A DNA stretch of 64,000 bases, taken from assembly GCF_022759505.1 (NCBI RefSeq), contig NZ_CP094289.1:3162001-3226000 (forward strand). Direction: 5' to 3'. A model generated the notes under the pieces. The model saw only the letters and a program-made list of their open reading frames with translations, was not told the DNA's origin and searched no databases. This DNA comes from Georgenia sp. TF02-10. GTDB taxonomy: Bacteria; Actinomycetota; Actinomycetes; Actinomycetales; Actinomycetaceae. Below are positions 49,768 to 60,433 of the stretch, in pieces. Positions within the stretch are counted from its first letter, which is position 1, and each line of letters begins with the position of its first letter. The position numbers were made by a program, and so were the translations under genes.

Positions 49768-52700
49768 CTACCCGCCAGCCCCGCCCAGCGCGGCGGTGAT
49801 CCGCGCGACGACCTCCGCCTCCGGCAGCGCGCCGGCCCGCACGGTGGTGTCCGCGCCGACGTAGTAGAACGCCGCCGAGACCTTCTCCAGCGGCACGCCG
49901 GCGGCCCGCGACCAGGCCAACCGGTACAGCGCCAGCTGCATCTCCCGGTGGGCGAGGTCGGCCGCGTCGCGCGGCGGGGCCCCGGTCTTCCAGTCCACCA
50001 CCTCGTCCCCGTCCGGGCCGCGGAAGACCGCATCGATCCGGCACCGCACGATCGTGCCGGCGACCGGGGTCTCCAGGTCCACCTCCACCGCCACCGGGAT
50101 CCGGGTCGCCCAGGCCGAGGCGGCGAAGGTGGCCTGCAGGGCGGCGAGCTCGGCGTCGGTGACGGCGCCCTCGTCCGGGGCGTCGGCGTCGAGGTCGTCG
50201 AGGTCGAGGAGGGCCGCCGCACCGTAGAACCGCTCCACCCAGGCGTGGAACCGGGTGCCGCGGCGGGAGACGACGGTGGGCTCGGTGGGCACCGGCCGGC
50301 GCCGGTCCCGGGCGAACGCCGCCGGGTCGGTCACCAGCCCGACGACGGCGGAGGCGGACAGGTGCCCGGCGAGGGGGACCTCGCGGTCCCGCTCGGTGGC
50401 CTGGTCCCGCTCGGCGAGCAGCAGGGCGGCGTCGCGCAGCCAGCGGTCCAGCCGGGGGTCGCCGGTGCGCGCCGCGAGGTCCAGCCCGCGCCCGCCGAGG
50501 TCGCGGCGGGTGGCGGTGACGGCGGCCGCGGCGGCCTCCCGCCGCGGCCGGCGCGCGCCCAGCGGGTCCGGCCAGGGGGTGCCCGGGGCGTCGGCGAGGG
50601 CGGGGTTGGTCGCCTCCGCCGGCGGCCGGGGGGCGAGGCCCTCGCCGAGGTCGGTGACCTGCCCGGCGCGGTGCGGCCCGAGGAGGAACCGGGACGGCGG
50701 CAGGGCCGAGGCGCCGTCGCGGAACCAGGACCCGGTGAGCAGCAGGGTGTGCCGGGCGCGGGTGAGGGCGACGTAGGCCAGCCGCCGTTCCTCGGCGACC
50801 CGGTGCGCGCCGGCGGCGGCGCGGAAGTCCTTCCGGGCGGCCTCGACGTCGGCGTGGGTGGCGGCCCCGGCCAGGTCCAGGGCGGGCAGGGCGTCGGCGT
50901 CCCCGCGCAGCGGGTAGGGCAGCTCGCCGATGTCGGTGAGCCAGGCGGAGGCGCTCACCGCGCCGTCGTCCCGGGGCCGGCCGTCGTAGCTGGGGAACTG
51001 GGACTCCACCAGCCCGGGCACGGCGACCAGGTCCCACTCCAGGCCCTTGGCGGCGTGGACGGTGAGGACCTGGACGACGGCGGAGTCGGGGGTGGCCTCG
51101 GCGGTCTCGGCCGCGTCGAGGCCGCGCTCGCGCTCCTCGGCGGCGTCCAGCCAGGCGAGGAACGCGCCGAGGGTGGGCCGGTCGGCGTCGCCGGCGAAGG
51201 TGGCCGCGACCTCGGTGAAGGCGTCGAGCGCGGCGCGGGCGGCCCCGGTGCCGGTCCCGCCGGCCCGGGCGGCGACCTCGATGTCCAGGCCGAGGAGCTG
51301 CTCGGTGGCCACGACGAGCTCGGGCAGGGACAGGTGGGTCAGGGCGCGGACCTGGCGGAGCACCTCCCCCAGGTGCCGGACCCGGGCGGCGCCGGCGGCG
51401 GAGAGGGTGGTGCCGCGCTCGCCCTGCCAGCCGGGCTCCGGCGGGTGGTCCACGGCCTCGGCCAGGCTCGCCTCGGCCCGCGGGTCGAGCCGGCGGTCCG
51501 GGTCGGCGGCCAGCCGGCCGGTGGCCCGCCGGGCCAGGGTCCGGGCCCAGTCCTGCAGGGCGTGCAGGTCCGCCGCGCCGAGCCGGAGGTTGGTGAGCAG
51601 GCGCACGACGGCGTCTCCGCGGCCCGGGTCGTGGGCGGCCTGGAGCGCGGCCCGCAGGTCCACCACCTCCGGGGTGGCGAGCAGGCCGCCGAGGCCGAGG
51701 ACCCGCACCGGCAGGCCGCGCTTGCGCAGCGCGGCGACGACGGCCGGGAACTGGGCGCGCCGGCGGCACAGCACCGCCGCGGTGCTGGCGTCGGCCGGGT
51801 CCCAGCGGGCGGCGACCAGGTCGGCGACGGCGCGGGTCTCCTCCTCCTGGCTGGTGGTGTACCGGCCCAGCACCTCCCCCGCCCCGGCGTCGGGCCGGGC
51901 GCGCAGCACCGGGACGGCCACGGCGGGGCCGGGCCCGTCGCCGCCACGCAGCGGCGCGGCGACCGTGTTCGCGGCGGCCAGGACCGCGCGGTCGTTGCGC
52001 CAGGAGGTGCTCAGGGCGAGGGTGGGCGCGGCGATGGTGGCGCCGTCGTCCCGGACCCGGGGGAACATGGTGGGGAAGGTGGCCAGCGACGCGGCCGAGG
52101 CGCCGCGCCAGCCGTAGATCGCCTGGTGCGGGTCGCCGACGGCGGTGACCGGGTGGCCGTCGCCGAAGAGGCGGGCGAGCAGGCGGAGCTGGGCCACGGA
52201 GGTGTCCTGGTACTCGTCGAGCAGGACGACGCGGTACTGCCCGCGCAGCTGCGCGCCGACCTCGGGCACCTCGGTGGCGATGCGGGCGGCGAGGGCGACC
52301 TGGTCGCCGAAGTCGATCAGGCCGCGCTCGCGCTTGCGGCGGCGGTAGGCCTGGACCAGGTCGAGCAGCGCGCGCCGCTCGGCCAGCGCGGCGGCCGCCA
52401 CGGCGACCTCCTTGTACGGGCCTTTCTTCGGGCCGGCGGGGTCCTTCTCGAGGAGGTCGCGCTCGAGGTCGGCGAGCAGCTCGCGGGCCTCGGCGACGTC
52501 CAGCAGGTGCTCGTCGAGCGCCTGGGCCAGCCGGAGCACCGCCTGGGTGACCGAGGCCGTCGAGCGGTCGGTGGGCAGGTCCGGCACCCAGCTCCGGACG
52601 ACGTCGTCGGCGAGCTGCCAGGACCCGGCCTCGGTGACCAGCCGGGCGTCGGGGTCCGCCCCGACCCGCAGGGCGTGGTCGCGGGCGAGGTTGGCGGCGA

Positions 52701-53226
52701 AGGAGTTGTAGGTGGCGATGCGGGGCCGGTCCACGTCCAGGGGGCGCCGGGCGGCGGGCGCGCCGGCGCTGGTCCCGCCGGGGGCGGCGGTGGTGGTCCC
52801 GCCCGGCTCGGCGGCCGGCCCGGCCGGCTCGGTAGCCGGCTCGTCCGGTGCGGCGCCGGGGCCGGTCGGTGCTGTCGACCCGCCAGCTGCGCTGCCCGGC
52901 CCGGCCGGCGGGAGCAGCCCGGCCGCCCGCAGGTCGGCCAGCCGGCGTCGGACCCGGCCGGCGAGCTCGGCGGCGGCCTTGCGGGTGAAGGTGAGCCCGA
53001 GGACCTCCTCGGCGCGGACCAGGCCGTTGGCGACGAGGTAGACGACGCGGGCCGCCATCGTCTCGGTCTTGCCCGAGCCGGCGCCGGCGACGACGAGCAG
53101 CGGGCCGAGGTCCGCCTCGATGACCGCCGTCTGCTCGGCGGTGGGCCGGGGCCGGCCGAGGGCGTCGGCGATGTCCGCGGCGCTGTGCCGCTGGGCGGGC
53201 GGGGCCAGGGTCGACGTCGGGGTCAT
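49768..53226 (-). CDS. adnB: AdnB-like helicase-nuclease subunit
   Basis: 1152 aa, ATG 53226 overlapping the adnA stop. UvrD-like motor: PTAEQTAVIEA (Q-like), LVVAGAGSGKTETMAARVVY, VVLLDEYQDTSVAQLRLLAR, QAIYGWRGASAASLA, VLTVHAAKGLEWDLVAVPGL and YVALTRARHTLLL. C-terminal nuclease: RCRIDAVFRGPDGDEVVDWK with Asp and D-W-K. Forms the AdnAB complex that resects double-strand breaks. Contains a Pro/Ala-rich insert near residue 110-150. Confidence 0.92.
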   Translation of the reverse strand: MTPTSTLAPPAQRHSAADIADALGRPRPTAEQTAVIEADLGPLLVVAGAGSGKTETMAARVVYLVANGLVRAEEVLGLTFTRKAAAELAGRVRRRLADLRAAGLLPPAGPGSAAGGSTAPTGPGAAPDEPATEPAGPAAEPGGTTTAAPGGTSAGAPAARRPLDVDRPRIATYNSFAANLARDHALRVGADPDARLVTEAGSWQLADDVVRSWVPDLPTDRSTASVTQAVLRLAQALDEHLLDVAEARELLADLERDLLEKDPAGPKKGPYKEVAVAAAALAERRALLDLVQAYRRRKRERGLIDFGDQVALAARIATEVPEVGAQLRGQYRVVLLDEYQDTSVAQLRLLARLFGDGHPVTAVGDPHQAIYGWRGASAASLATFPTMFPRVRDDGATIAAPTLALSTSWRNDRAVLAAANTVAAPLRGGDGPGPAVAVPVLRARPDAGAGEVLGRYTTSQEEETRAVADLVAARWDPADASTAAVLCRRRAQFPAVVAALRKRGLPVRVLGLGGLLATPEVVDLRAALQAAHDPGRGDAVVRLLTNLRLGAADLHALQDWARTLARRATGRLAADPDRRLDPRAEASLAEAVDHPPEPGWQGERGTTLSAAGAARVRHLGEVLRQVRALTHLSLPELVVATEQLLGLDIEVAARAGGTGTGAARAALDAFTEVAATFAGDADRPTLGAFLAWLDAAEERERGLDAAETAEATPDSAVVQVLTVHAAKGLEWDLVAVPGLVESQFPSYDGRPRDDGAVSASAWLTDIGELPYPLRGDADALPALDLAGAATHADVEAARKDFRAAAGAHRVAEERRLAYVALTRARHTLLLTGSWFRDGASALPPSRFLLGPHRAGQVTDLGEGLAPRPPAEATNPALADAPGTPWPDPLGARRPRREAAAAAVTATRRDLGGRGLDLAARTGDPRLDRWLRDAALLLAERDQATERDREVPLAGHLSASAVVGLVTDPAAFARDRRRPVPTEPTVVSRRGTRFHAWVERFYGAAALLDLDDLDADAPDEGAVTDAELAALQATFAASAWATRIPVAVEVDLETPVAGTIVRCRIDAVFRGPDGDEVVDWKTGAPPRDAADLAHREMQLALYRLAWSRAAGVPLEKVSAAFYYVGADTTVRAGALPEAEVVARITAALGGAGG

Positions 53227-56200
53227 TCGGTCACTCGCTTCCCGGTCTCGGCCACCGGGCAGGAGCTCTGCACCGGGCAGTGGCGGCACTGCTCCCCCGG
53301 CTGGGCGGGGAACACCGACCCGGCCATGGTCTCCGCGGCCTCGGTGACCAGGTTCCGGGCCCAGCCGGGCTCGGCGGCGTCGGGCAGGGCGGGCTGGGGC
53401 CGCTGGATCGGGCCGCCGCGGCCGGTGCCCAGGTAGACGAGCCGGCCCCCGCCGGGCCGGACGTCCCCGAACGCCCCGGCCTCGACGGCCACCTGGTAGG
53501 CGCCCAACTGGGGGTGCTCGGCCGCCCGGTCGCCCGTCACCGGGTGGGCGGAGGTCTTCAGGTCCACCACCCGGACCCGGCCGTCCTCGGTGTGCTCCAC
53601 CCGGTCCATCCGGCCGCGCAGCCGGGCCCGGCCGACGTCGGCGGTGAACTCCCGCTCGACGTCGACCTCGCCCGGCACGCCCGCCAGGTACGCGGCGAGC
53701 CGGTCGACCATCGCCTCGGCGCGGGCCCGCTGGCGCCGTCCGGACCAGGTCTCGTCCAGGCCGAGCTCGGGCCAGCGGCGGGCCAGCTCGGCGCGCAGCT
53801 CGGCGGCGGTGCCGTGCGGGTGGGCGGCGGCGATCTCGTGCACCAGGGTCCCCACCGACTGGTCGGTGCTGGCCTCCCCGCGGCCGCCGGCCTGCTCCAG
53901 CACCCACCGCAGCGGGCAGGTGGTGGCCAGCTCCACGGCGGACGGGCTGACGCTGACCGGGCCGGCGGGGCGCAGCGGGGCGGCGGTGCTGACCGGGGCG
54001 AGGCCGCTCCAGGTGGCCGGGTCGGCCCCAGCCACCCCGTGGTCGGCAAGGTGGGCCAGCAGCGCCGCGGCGGTGCCGGCGGTCCGGGCGCCCGGCCCGT
54101 CGGCCCCCACCGTCTCCTCGAGGGCGCCGCGCAGCTCGGCCACCAGGCCGCGCAGGTCGAGCGCCGGGGAGACGGTCCGGGGCGGGGCGGCGGGGTCGAG
54201 GTCCGGGTCGAGCAGGTCCAGGAAGGTGGAGGGCTGGTCCTCCTCGTCCAGGACCGCGGTGACGAGGAGCCGGCGGGTGGCGCGGGAGACGGCGACGGCG
54301 AGCATCCGGAGCTCGTCGTCCAGCACCTCCCGGCGGGCCGGCGCGTAGGCGCGCCGCCCGTCCGGGGACCGGCCGGCCTCGACGTCGGCGAGGGCGCCGG
54401 CGCCCAGCAGGGAGTCCCGGAGCCGCAGGTCGGGCCAGACGTCCTCCTGCACGCCGGCGACGACGACGACCTCCCACTCCTCCCCCGCGGCCGCCGCGGG
54501 GGTGAGCACCTGCACGGACTCGGCGCGCACCCCCTGGGCGGCGAGGGTGTCCGCCGGGAGGTCCTGGGCGAGGACGTGGTCGAGGAACGCCGCCGGCCCG
54601 GCCCCGACGGTGCGGTCGGTGAACTGCTCCGCGGCCCGGAACAGGGCCAGGACGGCGTCGAGGTCGGCGTCGGCCCGCTCCGCCCCGGGGCCGCCGGACA
54701 GGGCCCGGTCCCGCCACGGCCCGGCCAGCCCGGTGGCGTCCCACAGCGCCCACAGCACCGTCTCGGCGGTGGCGCCCGGGCGGGCCAGGGCGGCCCGGCC
54801 GGCGGCGAGCACGGTGCGCACGCGTGCGGTGGCGCGGCCGACGCGGGTCGGCAGGTCGGCGGTGAGGTCCGGGGAGCCGGCGGGCGGGCCGGGTTCCGGG
54901 GCGGCCGCCGCTGTGCCGGCGGTGGTGCCGGCCCCTGCGGCGCTGGCCTCTGTGGCGCTGGCCTCTGTGGCGCTGGGGGTGGTGCCGGCCGCCGGGGCGC
55001 CGGCGGGCAGGTCCGCCGGGGGCGGGGCGAGCGCGGCGACCAGCAGCTCCCCGGGGCTGCGGGTGCCGCCGGCGGCGTGCTCGCGGCCACGCAGCTCGCG
55101 GCGCAGCACCCGCAGCCCGACGGCGTCGAGCCCGCCCACCGGGGAGAGCAGGAGCTCGGTGGCCTGCTCCTCGTCCGGCACCCCGGCGACCGCGGCGGTC
55201 AGGGCGAGGAGGAGGGGGCGGACGGCCGGCTCCTCCCGGAGCACCCCGGGCCCGGCGGCCGCGCCGGCCGGGACGCGCCAGGTGCGCAGCGCCCGCTGGA
55301 CCGCGCCGACCTGGGCGGCGGACCGGACGACGACGACCATCTGCGACCAGGCGGTGCCGTGGTGCAGGTGCTCCTCGCGCAGCTGGCGGGCGATGAAGGC
55401 ACCCTCCTGGGCGCGGGACCGCAGCACCTCCACCGCCACCCCGCGCGGGGCGGCCGGCCGCTCGCCGCCGGCCTGCCCGACGGTCGGCCGGTCGTGACCG
55501 GCGGGGTCCCCGGCACCCGCCGGCGCCGCCGCTGCCCGCCGGTGACCGACCACCCCGGAGCTCGCGACCTGCCCGGTGACCGCGGCGGTGGCGGCCCGAA
55601 GCCGGGCGGTTCCCCGGTAGACCCGCTCCAGCACCAGCCGGCTGGCGGAGAACCCGCCGAGCGGCTCGGTCGTCTCCGCCCGGGCCACCAGGGCCGGGGT
55701 GCCGCCGCGGAAGCCCTGCACCCCCGCGTCGGGGTCGCCGAGGAGGAGGAGCTGGGCGCCGTCGTCGGCGAGCACCCCCAGCAAGCGGGCGGTGGCCAGG
55801 GTGGAGTCCTGGTAGTCGTCCACCACCACGCTGGACCAGCGCGGGCGCGGGTGGCCCGGCACCTCCTCGGTCCAGGCGAGCAGGGCGGCGGTGGCCTCGT
55901 CGACGATGCGGGCGGCGTCCAGCCGCGCCCCGCGGTCCGGAGTGACCTCCCCCAGCGCGGTCACCTCCTGGTACTCCTGCAGGGCGGCCGCCGCCGCCGT
56001 CCACTCCGGCCGACCGTACTGCCGGCCCCGCTCGGCGAGCTCGGCCGGGCCGAGCCCGAGCTCGGCGGAGCGCATGAACAGGTCCCGCAGCTCGGCCCGG
56101 AACGCCGGCAGGGCAAGAGTGTCCGGGCCGATGCCGTCCGGCCAGCGGACCGCCGCGCCCTGCCCGGCACGGTGCCCGGCGAGCAGCTCGGCGAGGATCA

Positions 56201-56609
56201 GGTCCTGCTCCGGCCCGGTGATCAGGGTGGGGGCGGGCTCGTGCAGGAGCGCGGCCCGCATCCGGAGCACCGAGTAGGCGAACGACGCCGGGGTCCGGAC
56301 GAGCACCTCGCCGGTGGTCCGGCCCAGCCGGCGGGCGACGGCGTCGCGCGCCCGGGCGGCGCCGCGGCGGGTCGGCACCAGCAGCACGGTGGCGCCGGCG
56401 TCCGCGGCGTCAGCGGCCTGGGCCCGGGCGAGGAAGGCCGCGGTCGCCGTCGTCGTCTTCCCGGTCCCCGGTGCGCCGACGACCAGGAGGTGCCCGGCGT
56501 CCGGGGCCCAGCCCACCGCGGTGGCCTGCTGGGCGTCCAGCTCCGGCGCGGGCGGCGGGGGCGGCGGGGCGGTCAGCCGCAGGGTGGCCGCCGGCATGGG
56601 GTGCTGCAT
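53223..56609 (-). CDS. adnA: AdnA-like helicase-nuclease subunit
   Basis: About 1128 aa, from ATG 56609 (MQHPMPAATLRLTAP); ATG 56639 adds ten residues. LVVGAPGTGKTTTATAAFLA, SSVVVDDYQDSTLATARLLG, then VQVLTPAAAAGEEWEVVVVA and AVSRATRRLLVTAV. Nuclease RVRVVDLKTSAHPVTGDRA, with Fe-S cysteines TTCPLRWVLEQ and QCRHCPVQSSCP. An Ala/Ser/Thr-rich insert (TEASATEASAAGAG) lies near residue 570. Partner of AdnB. Confidence 0.9.
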   Translation of the reverse strand: MQHPMPAATLRLTAPPPPPPAPELDAQQATAVGWAPDAGHLLVVGAPGTGKTTTATAAFLARAQAADAADAGATVLLVPTRRGAARARDAVARRLGRTTGEVLVRTPASFAYSVLRMRAALLHEPAPTLITGPEQDLILAELLAGHRAGQGAAVRWPDGIGPDTLALPAFRAELRDLFMRSAELGLGPAELAERGRQYGRPEWTAAAAALQEYQEVTALGEVTPDRGARLDAARIVDEATAALLAWTEEVPGHPRPRWSSVVVDDYQDSTLATARLLGVLADDGAQLLLLGDPDAGVQGFRGGTPALVARAETTEPLGGFSASRLVLERVYRGTARLRAATAAVTGQVASSGVVGHRRAAAAPAGAGDPAGHDRPTVGQAGGERPAAPRGVAVEVLRSRAQEGAFIARQLREEHLHHGTAWSQMVVVVRSAAQVGAVQRALRTWRVPAGAAAGPGVLREEPAVRPLLLALTAAVAGVPDEEQATELLLSPVGGLDAVGLRVLRRELRGREHAAGGTRSPGELLVAALAPPPADLPAGAPAAGTTPSATEASATEASAAGAGTTAGTAAAAPEPGPPAGSPDLTADLPTRVGRATARVRTVLAAGRAALARPGATAETVLWALWDATGLAGPWRDRALSGGPGAERADADLDAVLALFRAAEQFTDRTVGAGPAAFLDHVLAQDLPADTLAAQGVRAESVQVLTPAAAAGEEWEVVVVAGVQEDVWPDLRLRDSLLGAGALADVEAGRSPDGRRAYAPARREVLDDELRMLAVAVSRATRRLLVTAVLDEEDQPSTFLDLLDPDLDPAAPPRTVSPALDLRGLVAELRGALEETVGADGPGARTAGTAAALLAHLADHGVAGADPATWSGLAPVSTAAPLRPAGPVSVSPSAVELATTCPLRWVLEQAGGRGEASTDQSVGTLVHEIAAAHPHGTAAELRAELARRWPELGLDETWSGRRQRARAEAMVDRLAAYLAGVPGEVDVEREFTADVGRARLRGRMDRVEHTEDGRVRVVDLKTSAHPVTGDRAAEHPQLGAYQVAVEAGAFGDVRPGGGRLVYLGTGRGGPIQRPQPALPDAAEPGWARNLVTEAAETMAGSVFPAQPGEQCRHCPVQSSCPVAETGKRVTE

Positions 56610-56677
56610 GGGAACGATGGCATCACACCCCACCGACATCGCGTCGCTGCGGGTACGACGGCGGCCATCCCCCGTGG

Positions 56678-57643
56678 CTACTCGGCGGCCGGCCAGCCGT
56701 TGGGGGTGCACCCCTCCAGCCCGAGAGTCTGCTGGAGCATGACCGGAGCGGGCCGGCCCGGTGCCGGGCAGCCGACGTGCGGCTGCCCGACCAGGTGGCC
56801 GACCTCGTGGTTGACCAGGTACGCCCGGTACTCCCCTGTCGTGCCGCCGGCGGCCAGGAAGGGCTCGGCGCCGTCGGAGAACCGGGCGGCGTTGAGCACC
56901 GCCCGGTCGCGGGTGCCGCAGGACAGCCGCCCGCCCGTCGGGAGCGGGGCGCAGAGCTGGTCGGTCAGCGCCGGGGAGGCCAGGACGAGACGGATGTCGG
57001 CGGGTCCGTCGGTGCGGGCGAACGTCGCCGTGCCGTCGTGCGCCCAGCCGCGGGCGTCGTTGAGGACCGTGAGGGCGTAGTCGGCGAAGGTCGCCGCGTC
57101 CACCGGCAGGCCCTCCTCGACCTCGACCCGGACGGTCCGCACGGGCGCGTCCGTCCGAGGCGCGGGCACGCTGCCCGGCACCGTGTGCCGCGTGCCGCTG
57201 GCCGACGACGGGATGGGGGCCGTGGTCAGTCCCGCCCGTGCCCGCTCCTGGCGGACCGCTGCCTCGGCGGCGGCGAGCAGCCGGGGGCCGTCGGCGGCCG
57301 CGGTGTCCCCGGGCGGCGCCGGCGTCCGCACCGGGCCGAGGCCTGCCCGGCCCCGGTCGGCGGGGCCGGGGGCGTGCCCGGGGTGGCCCTCGGCGGCGGG
57401 GCCACGGGCGGGAGAGGCGGACGGCGGGGTGACGGCTGCGCGCACCGGTGCGCCGATCGCCGGAGCGGTGACGAGGCGCCCCACGGCGAGCCCGGTCCCG
57501 GTGCTCGGCACCGCGACGATGGCCGCCGCCGCGGCCGGGGCCGCCGGCGCTACCGTCCCCGCCTGCGCGGCCGGCACCGCCGCCGCCAGCAGCGCGAGCG
57601 CGGCGGCCGCGGGCGCGCGGCGACGCCACGAGGTCGGGGACAC
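56678..57643 (-). CDS. Secreted DUF3152 zinc-metalloprotease-like protein
   Basis: 321 aa from GTG 57643. N-terminal signal segment (RRRAPAAAALALLAAAVPAA), then ~130 residues of Pro/Ala-rich linker, then the DUF3152 domain with RTVRVEVEEGLPVDAATFAD and YLVNHEVGHLVGQPHVGCP: the H-E-x2-H-x6-H arrangement is zincin-like. Two Cys pairs (LSCGTRDR, LEGCTP). Exported; substrate unknown. Confidence 0.82.
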   Translation of the reverse strand: MSPTSWRRRAPAAAALALLAAAVPAAQAGTVAPAAPAAAAAIVAVPSTGTGLAVGRLVTAPAIGAPVRAAVTPPSASPARGPAAEGHPGHAPGPADRGRAGLGPVRTPAPPGDTAAADGPRLLAAAEAAVRQERARAGLTTAPIPSSASGTRHTVPGSVPAPRTDAPVRTVRVEVEEGLPVDAATFADYALTVLNDARGWAHDGTATFARTDGPADIRLVLASPALTDQLCAPLPTGGRLSCGTRDRAVLNAARFSDGAEPFLAAGGTTGEYRAYLVNHEVGHLVGQPHVGCPAPGRPAPVMLQQTLGLEGCTPNGWPAAE

Positions 57644-57831
57644 GGCCCAATCCTGGCACCAGCCGGCACATGTGGGAACGTGCGTGCACCGGCAGCGGAA
57701 GGGGCCGTCCGTCGCCGGCCGGGGAGGCCGGGTCGGTCCGTGGCCGGCCCTGGGGACCTGGTTCCGGACGGCGCGGGGTCCACGCGAGGACCTACGATGG
57801 AGCGAGTCAGTCCATCTGCAGGAGGAGAACC

Positions 57832-58056
57832 GTGGAGATCACCATCGGCGTCCGGAACGTCGCGCGCGAGATCACCCTGGAGTCTGCGCAGACCCCGGAC
57901 GAGGTGGTGGCCGCGGTCACCGAGGCGCTGAAGGGCGAGGCTCCGCTGATCCTGCCGGACGAGAAGGGCCGCCAGGTCGTCGTCCCCGCCGGCGCGCTGG
58001 GCTACGTCGAGATCGGCTCGCCGGAGCAGCGCCGCGTCGGCTTCGGCCTGGTCTGA
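57832..58056 (+). CDS. DUF3107 protein, 74 aa
   Basis: GTG 57832 with GGAGGAGAA upstream. Reads VEITIGVRNVAREITLESAQ, then TEALKGEAPLILPDEKGRQV and GYVEIGSPEQRRVGFG. Matches DUF3107, a short beta-alpha-beta actinobacterial protein of unknown function found next to adnAB. Confidence 0.88.
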   Translation: MEITIGVRNVAREITLESAQTPDEVVAAVTEALKGEAPLILPDEKGRQVVVPAGALGYVEIGSPEQRRVGFGLV

Positions 58057-58471
58057 ACCGCCTCCGTCCGAGCCGGCCTCGGTCTCGCCCGAGCTGAGCG
58101 AGCGACCCGAGAGGCCTGTCTTTTCGTAGGGCCGGGGCCCAGGGGGCGCCGCACGCCCCTGACGCCAGTCGGGCCAGCGCCAGCGTGCCCGCCGCCACGC
58201 CCGGCCTGCCGGGCCCCGTGACCGCCCCCACGCCCGTCATGCCGGGCCCCGTGACCGCCCCCACGCCCAGCGGGCCGCGGCCGGCCGCGGCGCGCGCTAC
58301 CCTGGAGAGGTAACCGGCTGCCCGGTCGTCTCGTCGAAGCCAGCACCCTTGCCGCCACGCGCGGCGCGCACTGATCACGATCGGCTGCCACGAGCAGGCT
58401 GACGACCCTGCGCGCCCCGGGCCCGCCCGGCGCGGTGTGCGGCGCCGTCGGCCACGACCGACAAGGCACAC
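58057..58471. other. 415-base interval before the DEAD-box helicase gene
   Basis: Holds a terminator near 58075 for the DUF3107 gene and a possible -10 (TACCCT, about 58300) giving a 5' leader near 165 bases for the helicase. Tandem words CCGTGACCGCCCCCACGCCC occur twice (about 58217 and 58250). No ORF supported. Confidence 0.5.
58075..58124 (+). terminator. Rho-independent terminator after DUF3107 gene
   Basis: GGCCTCGG pairs with CCGAGAGGCC (one bulge) around inner TCGC/GCGA, followed by TGTCTTTT. One of few in the window with a T-rich tail. Confidence 0.65.
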
Positions 58472-60130
<1,659 letters not shown>

Positions 60131-60433
60131 CGGCGCCTGGGGCGGTGCCGTCGCTGCCGACCGCGCCAGCGCGCCCCGGCGGCGTTGACCCGCACGGGCA
60201 GCACTGACCGGCCGCCGGCGCTGAGTTCGGCGCTCCCCGGCGGCGCTGCCCGTCGGCGCTGCCCGACGCTGGCACGGACGCCGTCGGCACCAACGCGGCA
60301 GCGGTGGTTCGCCCCCGGCCGCCTGTACACCCCCCGGCGTCCCTGGCATGGTGGGCGGCAGCCCGCCGCCCGGACAGCACCGTCCGGCGCGGCGCGGCGC
60401 GCAGCGCACGTCGACGACGAGGACCCGACGCCA
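60131..60433. other. Gene-free interval before gdh
   Basis: About 300 bases of GC-rich sequence with scattered GGCGCTGCCCG words. I see no ORF, RNA or clear promoter; GAGGA lies just before the gdh ATG. Confidence 0.4.
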